39,686 nucleotides of DNA, taken from contig JAQIBS010000030.1 in NCBI GenBank assembly GCA_027858965.1, positions 1 through 39,686 of the forward strand, read 5' to 3'. Origin of the DNA: Kiritimatiellia bacterium (GTDB lineage Bacteria > Verrucomicrobiota > Kiritimatiellia > RFP12 > UBA1067). Position 1 is the first letter of the stretch. Every line of letters starts with the position of its first letter. The translations under genes were made by a program, and so were the position numbers. The notes beneath the pieces were generated by a model that was not told the DNA's origin, searched no databases, and was given only the letters and a program-made list of their open reading frames with translations. This document shows positions 9,230 through 18,158 of the stretch, piece by piece.

Positions 9230-11689
9230 ATGAAAAAATCAGTTTTAACAGGAACCGTTATACTCACGCTAACAGCCGCTACGCTTTGCTCATATGGAAC
9301 AACCAACTACTGGGATAACAATGGCAGTACCGCCGGATTCGGAACAGCAGGTGGAATCTGGGGCAGTGAAGGTAAATGGAGCGGCGACAGCAACGGAATA
9401 TCAACTCCGGCTGTAACTAACACAACAGCCTTCGATGATCTTTTCTTCGGAACAGCCACAAACGGCCTAGCAACGGGCATAGTTACAGTGGACAGCACCA
9501 ATCAGGCCTTCGGCACCATTACATTTGGTGCCGATTCCGGTGAAATCACACTCTCAAATGGAACGTTAAACCTTGCATCGCCGGCATCCTCTATTATTAT
9601 CAACAATAGATCCAACATCATCGACACGGTGCTGGCTGGAACCAATGGTCTTCAGATTTATAAAGAGGAAGGCAGATTAACTTACAGCTCCTACCTGACA
9701 AAAACCCCCACCACCATATTCTCTAATGCAACACTGGCTGATTATATATACGCGGACGGCATTCTAGGCGGGGACTCCATAACCGGAGGTACTATACCGG
9801 CAACTGCCTTTTATTTCTCAAACAACGGCACGACGGCCACCTACCAACTACAGGCGGAGGATGGAACCCACATAAAATGCGTTAAAGTTGAACTGACACA
9901 GGTTGGGGCGGATATTGCCGCACGGGCTATCTATGCAAAATACTTTACCGGTGCGACACTCGGATATAACTTTGATCTAGGCGGCGGCACTGACGGGACT
10001 GTTGCCACATCACAAACCACTATTGGATACGGTGCGGCCGAGACAGAGCTCATCTCCACCTGCACCCTGACACTCACAGGACAGAATACATACTCAGGCA
10101 ACACAACTATCAGCAATGGTGTTTTTCGGATTGGTGAGGCTGGACAGCTCGGCAGCGGAACATACGACGGAGATATCATCAATTCAGGAACGCTCTTATA
10201 TAACAGCACCTCCAACCAGGTTCTCAGCGGTAATATCTCAGGATCTGGGACTCTTGTGATGGAGAGTCCTTATAAGACATCCTCTCTCTTAACCTATACA
10301 AACTTCCTCAAAACAACGCCGACCGTTATTTTTCCAAATACAGAGCTGGAGGATTGTGCGGGAGCCGATGGCACTCTCGGAGGCGATGCAATCTCTGACA
10401 AGTTAACTCCGGGAACGGTCTGTTTTTTTACAAACACAGGCTCAATCGCAACCTGGCAGCTGCAGACAGTCAAAGATACCCCCTGGACAAAATGTGTAAA
10501 AATTCAGCTGGCACAATCAGGCAAGGATATCACCGGCAAGGTGCTCTATGCAAAATATACAAACACCAGTAGCGTGATCGGGTTTGATTTCGATACCGGC
10601 GGCACCAGCCAGAATGTCGCAACATCAACCAATACGGGGGCCTATGGTGCCGCTGAAACAACGATCAATATCAAAAGCCACTCTGCTCTGACCCTCTCAG
10701 GCACCAATAGCTACCTTGCGGGAACAGTCATTAACTCCGGCAGACTGCTGGCAACATCAACCGCAAACGCACTGCCTTCCAGCGGTGGCATTACAGTCAA
10801 CAACGGCGGCGAACTGAAGCTCAACGTGACAGGGATGCACGTAGGCAACTCGGACGGCGTCGGTAACGGCAATGCCATTACAGTCAACGCGGGCGGGGTG
10901 CTCAATCTGGCCAACAACTTCAACGCCGGTTACAGCCGTTCCATCACCATCAATGGCGGAAGTCTCACCAGCACATTTTTTGAAAACAATGACGGGGCCA
11001 ACTATATCAACAACCTGACATTGCAGAATGGAGCTCAGGTTACAGGTTATAAGATTCGCGTCGGTTATCATTCCGCAGTGACAATCAACGTTACCGGAAC
11101 CTCTCCTTCATCTATTCCGGCAGGAATTAACATGGTTAAGAGAGGGACAGATCCGCTGACCTTCAATGTTGAGGATGTCACAGGTGATGACAATGCGGAC
11201 CTCACCATTCCTGGTGTTATTAGGGATTATCCCAGCTTAGAAAACATGCCAATCATCAAAAACGGTGATGGAACCGTTGAGTTTTCCGCCGCCAACACCC
11301 ATATAGGTATCATAACGATTGATGCGGGTACTCTCTCTCTTGCGGCAAACAACTCACTTATTTCAGGCAACAACATAGTACTGAGTGGCGGAGCTCTTGA
11401 TATGGGGGCATATACCAATGCTGTTGACACGCTAACTCTTGATGATGACAGCGATGTCGTACTGGGCTCGGGAGAACTTGCTTTTGCAGACAGCAGCGCC
11501 ACCTCTTGGAGCGGCACCCTGACTGTAACCGGTGTGCTGAGTGATCACAGCATACGATTCGGAACATCTGACTCATCTTTGACCAGCGCACAGCTTGCCG
11601 CAATAATACTCAACGGAGGAAGTGCACAGCTCTCTGCCGATGGCTATCTGATTGCGCCACCTGGTGGAACGTTGATCTTGGTTCAGTAG
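9230..11689 (+). CDS. Autotransporter-type beta-strand-repeat secreted protein with a duplicated module
   Basis: 819 residues from ATG 9230. An upstream in-frame ATG at 9224 exists, but TAGGG at 9215-9219 is better spaced for 9230. Signal peptide about 1-24 (MKKSVLTGTVILTLTAATLC), then NYWDNNGSTAGFG...GIWGSEGKWSGD, the usual N-terminal opening. A ~120-residue module occurs twice (about 150-275 and 354-480): TYSSYLTKTPTTIFSN / TYTNFLKTTPTVIFPN, then GGDSITG / GGDAISD, then IYAKYFTGATLGYNFD / LYAKYTNTSSVIGFDFD. Between and after are strand repeats (LTLTGQNTYSGNTTISNG, LTLSGTNSYLAGTVINSG). The C-terminus is IAPPGGTLILVQ, which resembles the ends of two other secreted proteins here. Probably an exported beta-helical surface protein; ligand unknown. 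A 7-bp-period repeat overlaps its stop codon. Confidence 0.88.
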   Translation: MKKSVLTGTVILTLTAATLCSYGTTNYWDNNGSTAGFGTAGGIWGSEGKWSGDSNGISTPAVTNTTAFDDLFFGTATNGLATGIVTVDSTNQAFGTITFGADSGEITLSNGTLNLASPASSIIINNRSNIIDTVLAGTNGLQIYKEEGRLTYSSYLTKTPTTIFSNATLADYIYADGILGGDSITGGTIPATAFYFSNNGTTATYQLQAEDGTHIKCVKVELTQVGADIAARAIYAKYFTGATLGYNFDLGGGTDGTVATSQTTIGYGAAETELISTCTLTLTGQNTYSGNTTISNGVFRIGEAGQLGSGTYDGDIINSGTLLYNSTSNQVLSGNISGSGTLVMESPYKTSSLLTYTNFLKTTPTVIFPNTELEDCAGADGTLGGDAISDKLTPGTVCFFTNTGSIATWQLQTVKDTPWTKCVKIQLAQSGKDITGKVLYAKYTNTSSVIGFDFDTGGTSQNVATSTNTGAYGAAETTINIKSHSALTLSGTNSYLAGTVINSGRLLATSTANALPSSGGITVNNGGELKLNVTGMHVGNSDGVGNGNAITVNAGGVLNLANNFNAGYSRSITINGGSLTSTFFENNDGANYINNLTLQNGAQVTGYKIRVGYHSAVTINVTGTSPSSIPAGINMVKRGTDPLTFNVEDVTGDDNADLTIPGVIRDYPSLENMPIIKNGDGTVEFSAANTHIGIITIDAGTLSLAANNSLISGNNIVLSGGALDMGAYTNAVDTLTLDDDSDVVLGSGELAFADSSATSWSGTLTVTGVLSDHSIRFGTSDSSLTSAQLAAIILNGGSAQLSADGYLIAPPGGTLILVQ

Positions 11690-11713
11690 CCGGAAGCTAG
11701 TAGCTGGTAGCCT
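11686..11713 (+). repeat. Four degenerate 7-bp units starting on the stop codon
   Basis: Units GTAGCCG, GAAGCTA, GTAGCTG, GTAGCCT in strict 7-base register; the first contains the TAG stop codon (11687-11689). One of several heptad-period arrays at gene 3' ends in this window. Confidence 0.6.
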
Positions 11714-12101
11714 AGATCCGCGCAGGTCGCGGAGGTCGCGGAGGTCGGCTCCGCCTCCGGTTTACGATAATGGATGACGATTTTCAAGGGCGATTTTTTA
11801 ATCGTAATCCGCTATCGTCGTCGCTATCGTCGGCCGAATGATATCTATCCGATGAAGTGAGGCGGATGAACGGTATGTGCCGCAACTCGGGATCGGTATC
11901 GGAATCGGGGTCGAAAATGCAGTTCGAGTAGCGATACCGATAGCGATTCCGATACCGAATGATGGATTCACGTTAAACTCAGATTTCAAACGCTCATTTG
12001 GTGTGAAGGATGAAATGCTTCCCAAAGAAATCCTGAGCAAAAGCCTATTCTTTACCTTTAATATAAATATTTGATATAGTTTTTGCAGATGTTGTGGTGA
12101 C
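11714..12101. other. Repeat-rich intergenic stretch
   Basis: No gene seen. Contents: a short GGTCGCGGA tandem (about 11726-11748), a CGATT-TTTT-AATCG hairpin (11791-11804), TATCGTCG-type simple repeats, and the 125-base 'GGTATCGG/CGATACCG' element at 11875-11999 that is duplicated at 32605-32723. The promoter of the following gene must lie in the last ~100 AT-rich bases. Confidence 0.5.
11875..11999 (+). repeat. Dispersed ~125-bp hairpin repeat, copy 1
   Basis: The core is a palindromic block of GGTATCGGAATCGG units, a short GCAGTTCGAGTAG spacer, and complementary CGATACCGATAGCGATTCC units. It is followed by a conserved ATGGATTCACGTTAAAC and GATTT segment. A second copy in the same orientation lies at 32605-32723, with changes mainly in unit number. 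It is open in one frame (GIGIGIGVENAVRVAIPIAIPIP), which creates false ORFs or false 5' extensions. Confidence 0.85.
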
Positions 12102-14515
12102 ATGTGTAAAAATCATCTTATGTTAATATTAAAGAGTAAATCTATTTTCAAAACAGCTTTTGCAATCTTATTTGCAATGCTGACAGCCTGCGCCTCTGCC
12201 GATATTTATATCAGCGAATTCATGGCAGATAACAACAACACCATTGAGACCGTCGAGGGTGCAAGTTCTGACTGGATTGAGTTGCATAATGATGGTGCAT
12301 TTGTAGTCAATATCTCTGGCTGGCACTTAACAGATGACCACATGAGTCCGGCAAAATGGTCCTTTCCTGCCAACACTCTGATTGATCCAGATGAATACCT
12401 GCTTGTCTTTGCCGACGGCTCAGACATATCTATGATCAACACTGAACTGCATGCCAATTTCAAACTCTCAGACAGCGGGGAGTATCTTGCTCTGGTTCAA
12501 TCCGATGGGACAACAATTGCCTGTGAACTTGCACCTGAATATCCAAAGCAGTATGAAGATGTTGGCTATGGTCTGGTGCAAATCCAGAGCAAATGCATTG
12601 ATGGAACCACATCCGCTCGTTACAAAATTCCCAATGAGGCGGGAACAGCCGCCTGGCACAGCGCCACCGGCGGTCTGGGATTCACCGATGCAATCTCAGC
12701 CTTTACGGTCAACTACTATGAGATGAACAGCGCCATTACCTCCGTTGATCTGGCAGAAACTATGGTTGCCGACAGCTCCTACTGGAGCACCTCTGCAACA
12801 TTTCCTATCGTTGAGCAATACGCTGTTATCAATATGCACGGCTCAGGAGGAAACGGCAACTTCATCAATGATGAACCCTTCCCCAACCACGCCGCCGTTG
12901 GTGTCGACAAAAGCCACTTTGTCGTCAGTGCTGAAACCGCGATCTATATTCCAGCTCCTGGATTCTGGTCATTCGGGGTTGGCAGTGATGATGGTTTTCG
13001 TCTTTCCATTACGGGACAGGGACAAACCTTTACCAGTGAGTTTCCTGGCACCCGCGGATTTCAAACAACTGTTGGATCATTTAATTTCGTTACGGCCGGA
13101 TATTACACCCTGCAACCGGCAGTACAACCAACACCCTGATTTCAAAGAACTCCAGCTGGCGCTACTATGACAGCGGCATTGAACCATTGATCTCCGGTTC
13201 AACAAGCAGGAATCAATCCGCCTACCCCGACTCATCGTGGTCTTCAGGCCCTGGTCTGCTCGGATTTGCAGGCAGCTCACCACAAAACAGCGTTACAACC
13301 ACAACGCAACGGTATGTCAGCGGAGGCTCTGGAGAGCAGGTTAACACTACCTACTTCAGAAGCACATTCACTCTCGACACCACCAATGAAATCACATCTC
13401 TCGTGTTCCAGCTTTTACGTGATGATGGCGCTGTAATCTATATCAACGGAGTTGAAACTACACGACATAATATGCCTACCGGTGATATTGCTTACTCCAC
13501 TTTCTCGGCAGGGATCACCGGCAGTGAGAACCAGACCTCCTATCATGTAATTGAGATCACCGACACCTCATCTTTAGTTGCGGGCGAAAACACCATTGCT
13601 CTTGAGGTGCACCAATGCAACAGCGGCAGCTCTGACCTGTATATGGATCTTGAGCTCACCGTCATTTGCAGCAGCGTTTGCACAGAGAGCATAACCATTG
13701 AAGAACCGCTTACTGTAAAAGCGCGTTCCTTTGACGGCAATGAGTGGAGTGCCCTGTCTGAAGCATCCTTTGAAATAGCCATACCGCAGCAGGAGTACCA
13801 AAACCTTAAAGTAACAGAGTTGATGTACGCCCCCACCAACCCCACTGATCCCGAAAGCACCTTCGACAATGATGATTTTGCCTGGCTGGAACTGCGCAAC
13901 ACAGGGCTGACAAGCATTGACCTGAATGGCATCAGCTTTGTTGATGGAATCACCCACACCTTCACCCCGTATAATCTTCAGGCAGGGGCGCGTTTGATCC
14001 TGGCAAAAAATGCGGATGCCCTTACCCAGCGACACTCCACCAACAACATGGATGTAATGGAATGGAGCAGTGGCAACCTAGCCCGTGGCGGAGAAACAAT
14101 TGCCATTGCCACCCCGACCTCCAGCAACATCCTGTGCTTCACTTATTCCAGCACCTGGTATCCTGAAACCTACAACACAGACCGCTCAATCGTGGTGGTT
14201 AATACTGCTGCAGAAGAAGCTCTTTGGAGCACATCCGTCAACTGGCGGCCATCACTCGCCATGAAAGGCAGTCCAGGCACACCGGATTCTCCTATCTTCA
14301 AAGCAATGACATTGGCACCAGATAACCTTATGACAGTCAGTACAGAAGGCCTTGAAGGTACTATTGAACTGTGGTACTCAGAGGATCTCAAAAACTGGAT
14401 ACCGTGTGACACTCAAGTGTGGAGCCGGGATAATGACAATATAACCATTAGCACCAAGAGTCCCCTGCTACCCGATAATGGCAAAGGTTTTTTCCAGCTA
14501 AGGATCAGTGACTGA
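12102..14515 (+). pseudogene. LTD/PA14-like secreted protein interrupted by a frameshift
   Basis: The first half (12102-13139, 345 codons) has a signal sequence with a possible lipobox (LTAC), a lamin-tail domain (about 36-130; YISEFMADN, DWIELHNDG) and a PA14-like domain ending NFVTAGYYTLQ, then stops. The second half is open in another frame through 14515, and its only potential start is TTG 13187. It reads NTLISKNSSWRYYDSG upstream of that TTG, then a jelly-roll-like domain (DDGAVIYINGVE) as in the CotH protein, a shortened Ig piece, another lamin-tail domain (LKVTELMYAP) and the tail KGFFQLRISD. Read-through between frames restores the order, so one gene has lost its frame near 13115-13139. 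Part of the PA14 and Ig domains also seems deleted, and no CotH domain is present. Sequencing error is possible for the frame change but not for the shortened domains. Confidence 0.75.
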
Positions 14516-14519
14516 AAAT

Positions 14520-14676
14520 AATTCGGCGCACCGAATTATCCGATTCCGCTACGCGGAATACCATTATGGAGGGCCGGTTTATTAGCAGTCCCGCATTCGC
14601 GGGACTGAAATTGCTCAGAAAAGCGATAGCGATGCAGATAGCGGATTTGCGGATTGCGGTCCCAGGGCCTGGGACC
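14520..14676. repeat. Cluster of four distinct hairpins
   Basis: AATTCGG-CGCA-CCGAATT (14520-14537); ATTCCGC-TAC-GCGGAAT (14543-14559); CAGTCCCGC-ATTC-GCGGGACTG (14586-14607); GGTCCCAG-GGC-CTGGGACC (14658-14676). Each is perfectly paired. The first starts 4 bases after the stop codon at 14515. None has a good T-run, so these look like REP-type palindromes more than intrinsic terminators, though the first could stop transcription. Confidence 0.7.
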
Positions 14677-14792
14677 CTCCATGAGTGCGGCGGATTGTTT
14701 GCGGTTAAATTATCTTTTATAGTTTATATCTAAGAAGAAAAATATTAATATAAAGGCAAATAATAATTCACATTTAACCGGAGGAGATATAT

Positions 14793-17006
14793 ATGCCTTT
14801 ATCCAATGACATTTGGCGCATCAATATTAGCGTGCGTGACTACATAATCAAAAATTACACTCCCTATGACGGAGACGACTCTTTTCTTAGTACCCCGACA
14901 GAGAGAACAAAAAAACTCTGGGATAAAACAACAGATCTTCTTTCCGAGGAGAGAGACCGAGGCGGTGTTTATGACATTGATGAAAACACCATCTCAACCA
15001 TCTGCGCATTTGACCCCGGCTATATTGATAAAGAGCTGGAACAAATTGTCGGCATTCAGACTGACCAGCCACTGAAACGGGCCATTATGCCATTCGGTGG
15101 CATACGTACTGTCCAATCCTCATTAATGGCCTACGGCCGTAAGCTCCCCAAACAAATTGAAGATGTTTTCAAATATCGTAAAACCCATAATGACGGTGTT
15201 TTTGATGCCTACTCAGATGAGATGAAACTAGCCCGCCACAACGGAATTATCACCGGTCTTCCGGATTCCTACGGCCGCGGGCGTATTATCGGCGACTACC
15301 GCCGGGTTCCTCTCTACGGACTTGACTTTCTAATAGCCCACAAAGCTGCTGCCAAAGCACGACATGTTTTTGATGCAATGGACCTTGAAGCCATTCAGCT
15401 GCGCGAAGAGATATCGGAACAGCAACGCGCCCTGCAGGAGCTGAAGGATATGGCAACCTCATATGGCTGTGACATTTCCAAACCAGCAAAAGATACCCGC
15501 GAGGCCATCCAATGGCTCTATTTCGCCTATCTGGCAGCTGTTAAAGAACAGAATGGTGCGGCTATGTCGATTGGACGCATCTCCACCTTCCTCGATATCT
15601 ACGCGGAGAAAGATCTCGCCGAAGGCCGCTACACCGAGGAGCAGATTCAGGAATTTATCGATCACTTCATAATGAAACTGCGCATTGTCCGCTTCCTGCG
15701 GACACCGTCATACGATGCACTTTTCTCTGGCGATCCCACCTGGATCACGGAAGCCCTCGGAGGTGTCAGTGTTGATGGTAGACACATGGTGACCAAAATG
15801 ACCTACCGTTTTCTGCACACGCTGACCAATCTGGGGCCGGCACCCGAACCAAACATGACCATTCTATGGAGTCCACGCCTGCCGGATAACTTTAAAGCTT
15901 TCTGCGCCCGTCTTTCAATCAAAACTTCATCCATTCAATATGAAAACGATGAGATGATGCGCGAAAAATTCGGTGATGACTATGCTATTGCCTGCTGTGT
16001 TTCAGCAATGCGGATCGGCAAAGAGATGCAGTTCTTTGGAGCCCGGGCCAATCTGGCCAAAGCTTTACTCTATTGTATCAACGGAGGCAAAGATGAGATT
16101 ACCGGTAATCAGGTCGGTCCAGAGATGGCTCCGGTCACATCAGAGTACCTGGACTATGATGAGATCGTACGGAAATTCGATCAGATCTGTCGCTGGCTCT
16201 CACGACTCTACATCAACACCCTCAACGTAATCCACTATATGCACGACAAATACAGCTACGAACGCATACAGATGGCCCTGCACGATGAGGATGTGATCCG
16301 CAACTGCGCATGCGGAATTGCGGGATTATCGGTGGTGGCCGACAGTTTTTCGGCCATTAAATACGCAAAGGTCAAACCTATCCGCAATGAACAGGGACTG
16401 GCAATCGACTTTGAAATCGAGGGTGACTATCCCAAATTCGGAAACAATGACGAGCGGGTTGATCATATAGCGGTAGAGGTGATAAAAACCTTCATGGGCC
16501 GTATTTCCAAACACAGAACCTACCGGCATTCCATCCCGACCCTCTCCATCCTGACGATTACCTCCAATGTGGTTTACGGCAAGGTAACTGGCTCAACACC
16601 GGATGGCCGGAAGAAGGGCGAACCTTTTGCCCCTGGCGCCAATCCGATGCACGGACGTGACTCCCATGGATGTATCGCATCGATGAAATCGGTCGCGCAA
16701 CTTCCATACAGTGACAGCCAGGACGGAATATCATTCACCTTCTCCATGGTGCCGGAGGCGCTTGGACGGGAGACCGAAGTCCGTACAGATAATCTGGTGA
16801 CCCTGCTGGATAGCTACTTCGTTGAAAAGGGACATCATATCAATGTAAATATACTTAAACGCGAAATGTTGATGGATGCTATGGATCACCCGGAGAAATA
16901 TCCGCAGCTGACAATACGGGTATCGGGGTACGCGGTGAACTTTATCAAACTGACCCGCGAGCAGCAGCTGGATGTGATCAACCGCACCTTTCATACGACA
17001 GTCTAA
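14793..17006 (+). CDS. pflB: Formate C-acetyltransferase (pyruvate formate-lyase)
   Basis: 737 residues, ATG preceded by GGAGGA at ideal spacing. A cytosolic glycyl-radical enzyme: pyruvate + CoA gives acetyl-CoA + formate in fermentation. The catalytic pair Cys401-Cys402 lies in [14 protein letters not shown]. The radical glycine Gly712 is in [21 protein letters not shown] near the C-terminus, followed by NRTFHT as in true PflB. The length is close to the usual ~750-760. PFL motifs such as [24 protein letters not shown] are intact, which separates it from glycerol/diol dehydratases. It needs a radical-SAM activase (PflA), which is not adjacent. The upstream 70 bases are very AT-rich. ACAGTGG heptads follow the stop codon by 2 bases. 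Confidence 0.96.
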   Translation: MPLSNDIWRINISVRDYIIKNYTPYDGDDSFLSTPTERTKKLWDKTTDLLSEERDRGGVYDIDENTISTICAFDPGYIDKELEQIVGIQTDQPLKRAIMPFGGIRTVQSSLMAYGRKLPKQIEDVFKYRKTHNDGVFDAYSDEMKLARHNGIITGLPDSYGRGRIIGDYRRVPLYGLDFLIAHKAAAKARHVFDAMDLEAIQLREEISEQQRALQELKDMATSYGCDISKPAKDTREAIQWLYFAYLAAVKEQNGAAMSIGRISTFLDIYAEKDLAEGRYTEEQIQEFIDHFIMKLRIVRFLRTPSYDALFSGDPTWITEALGGVSVDGRHMVTKMTYRFLHTLTNLGPAPEPNMTILWSPRLPDNFKAFCARLSIKTSSIQYENDEMMREKFGDDYAIACCVSAMRIGKEMQFFGARANLAKALLYCINGGKDEITGNQVGPEMAPVTSEYLDYDEIVRKFDQICRWLSRLYINTLNVIHYMHDKYSYERIQMALHDEDVIRNCACGIAGLSVVADSFSAIKYAKVKPIRNEQGLAIDFEIEGDYPKFGNNDERVDHIAVEVIKTFMGRISKHRTYRHSIPTLSILTITSNVVYGKVTGSTPDGRKKGEPFAPGANPMHGRDSHGCIASMKSVAQLPYSDSQDGISFTFSMVPEALGRETEVRTDNLVTLLDSYFVEKGHHINVNILKREMLMDAMDHPEKYPQLTIRVSGYAVNFIKLTREQQLDVINRTFHTTV

Positions 17007-17008
17007 GA

Positions 17009-17029
17009 ACAGTGGACAGTGGACAGCTG
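17009..17029 (+). repeat. ACAGTNN heptads after pflB
   Basis: Units ACAGTGG, ACAGTGG and ACAGCTG at 7-base spacing, beginning two bases after the TAA (17004-17006), sense to the gene. Confidence 0.6.
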
Positions 17030-17080
17030 TAAACTAACTGATTATGAATGCAAACAAAAAGATCAACTTTTTAACCGCAA

Positions 17081-17122
17081 ACTGTAGACTGCCAACTGTA
17101 GACTGTAGACTGTAGACTGGTC
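17081..17122 (-). repeat. ACAGTNN heptad array at the 3' end of the 60-residue gene
   Basis: On the + strand the units are ACTGTAG, ACTGCCA, ACTGTAG three times, then ACTGGTC, in exact 7-base register. In the direction of the adjacent minus-strand gene this is CTACAGT-type repeats starting right at its stop codon (17121-17123). Confidence 0.8.
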
Positions 17123-17303
17123 AGAGAACGAACCACGCCTCAACCGGCTGACGGGATTTCTGTTGCCGGATTCGCTCCATCTGCCCGGACTCTTTCAAAT
17201 GCCGCAAATTTTCAGCCATCCATGTCTGTATAACATCTGGCGGCAATTTTTTATGATCAAGGTTCTCAGGGATATTAAAAACAGGCAGTTCAGGCAGAGT
17301 CAT
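17121..17303 (-). CDS. Small partner protein of the nucleotidyltransferase (60 residues), unknown function
   Basis: Starts at ATG 17303, which overlaps the stop of the upstream gene (ATGA, 4 bases), so the two are translationally coupled. The sequence has a Pro-rich start (MTLPELPVFNIPENL), a PPDVIQTWMAENLRHLKESG helix and the tail RQPVEAWFVL. Short proteins with a 'pPdv...W..EN..hLk..G' core next to nucleotidyltransferase-fold genes are known to me as an unnamed pair. The biochemical role is not known; an antitoxin or partner role is only a guess from size and coupling. No signal peptide. Confidence 0.65.
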   Translation of the reverse strand: MTLPELPVFNIPENLDHKKLPPDVIQTWMAENLRHLKESGQMERIRQQKSRQPVEAWFVL

Positions 17304-17827
17304 AGCGAATCCTTTATTTTTTCATAAACCTCGTCTGGACCATATTTTTCACAGATTGCATGAAGTTTACCATCTGTGACTTCACCCGGGTTGGCTCGGA
17401 GAATTTCCACCACATCGTTAAGATCTTTGAGAATGCGACTGCTACTATTTTTCATTGCATGAAGCTTCAGCATAATCATATGCTCAATGCAGGGCACATT
17501 AAATCCGCACTGCCCGGTATCATGCAGTCTACTATCAGCCAGTATTTGGTCAAAAGTGATATCATCCACCAGCAGCACATCAACATCATAATAATAAACT
17601 GACAAAGATGAATAACGAACAAACATTTCCGTTCGTGCCACCTCACTGTAACCGGCTGCCACAAGCACATCATGCAAAGTTGATTCTTTACCTGTTGAAA
17701 TCAGGCAGTCAATATCAACAGTCTGCCGAACAACATCAAATGCAGGCAATGCCATTCCGCCAATCAACAGGACCGGCACACCGCGTTCAGCCATACCATC
17801 TGCAATAATCTGCTGTGTAGATTTCAT
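17300..17827 (-). CDS. Nucleotidyltransferase-fold protein (AbiEii/MNT-like), possible toxin-like partner
   Basis: 175 residues from ATG 17827; an upstream in-frame TTG at 17863 adds only 12 unremarkable residues. Gly23-Gly24 in LLIGGMALPAF plus Asp38 and Asp40 in RQTVDIDCLIS form the GG...DxD signature of the pol-beta-like nucleotidyltransferase superfamily, and VDVLLVDD supplies a candidate third acidic residue. A C-terminal helical part (EHMIMLKLHAMKN, LKDLNDVVEIL) fits the AbiEii/DUF6036-like group. Such proteins nucleotidylate targets in some toxin-antitoxin and abortive-infection systems, but activity here is inferred. The operon with the 60-residue gene is bracketed by heptad arrays on both sides. 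Confidence 0.7.
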   Translation of the reverse strand: MKSTQQIIADGMAERGVPVLLIGGMALPAFDVVRQTVDIDCLISTGKESTLHDVLVAAGYSEVARTEMFVRYSSLSVYYYDVDVLLVDDITFDQILADSRLHDTGQCGFNVPCIEHMIMLKLHAMKNSSSRILKDLNDVVEILRANPGEVTDGKLHAICEKYGPDEVYEKIKDSL

Positions 17828-17870
17828 TGGAGTTAATATAACGCTCGCAGAAAGAACAGACAAGCCCTTT

Positions 17871-17991
17871 CTACAGTCGACAGTTTACAGTCGTCAGTTT
17901 ACAGTGAAATTCAGGTTTCAGGTTTCAGGTTTCAGGTTTCAGGTTTCAGGTTTCAGGTTTCAGGTTTCAGGTTTCAGGTTTCAGGTTTCAG
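17871..17991 (+). repeat. Heptad array: five CAGT units then an 81-bp TCAGGTT tandem
   Basis: 17871-17905 holds CTACAGT, CGACAGT, TTACAGT, CGTCAGT, TTACAGT. After GAAAT, 17911-17991 is a perfect tandem of the 7-base unit TCAGGTT, about 11.5 copies. A perfect tandem this long suggests recent expansion and possible length variation between strains. Confidence 0.9.
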
Positions 17992-18115
17992 CAATATGGT
18001 AAATACATCCTGCACACTGTCAACTACCTACTGGTTCCACTCGTCCTACACCACCCCCCATCCTACAGATTCCGGCAGCTTCACTCTTCACGAAGTTCAC
18101 AGAAGACTATCCTCC

Positions 18116-18158
18116 GTTCACTGTAGACTGCACACTGTACACTGGACACTGAATACTA
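18116..18158 (-). repeat. ACAGT-type heptad array at the 3' end of der
   Basis: Reading with der, the stop TAG (18158-18156) is followed directly by TATTCAG, TGTCCAG, TGTACAG, TGTGCAG, TCTACAG, TGAACGG, an exact 7-base register of (A/C)CAG(T). Confidence 0.75.

Noticed and set aside
11877..12074. 65-residue protein rich in Gly-Ile/Pro-Ile
   Set aside because: It is the in-frame reading of the hairpin repeat; no ribosome binding site, and the second half is unlike the other copy.
17608..17808. Plus-strand 66-residue frame inside the nucleotidyltransferase gene
   Set aside because: Opposite the GG...DxD domain; no ribosome binding site.
17911..17991. CRISPR array
   Set aside because: The repeat unit is 7 bases with no spacers, and there are no cas genes.
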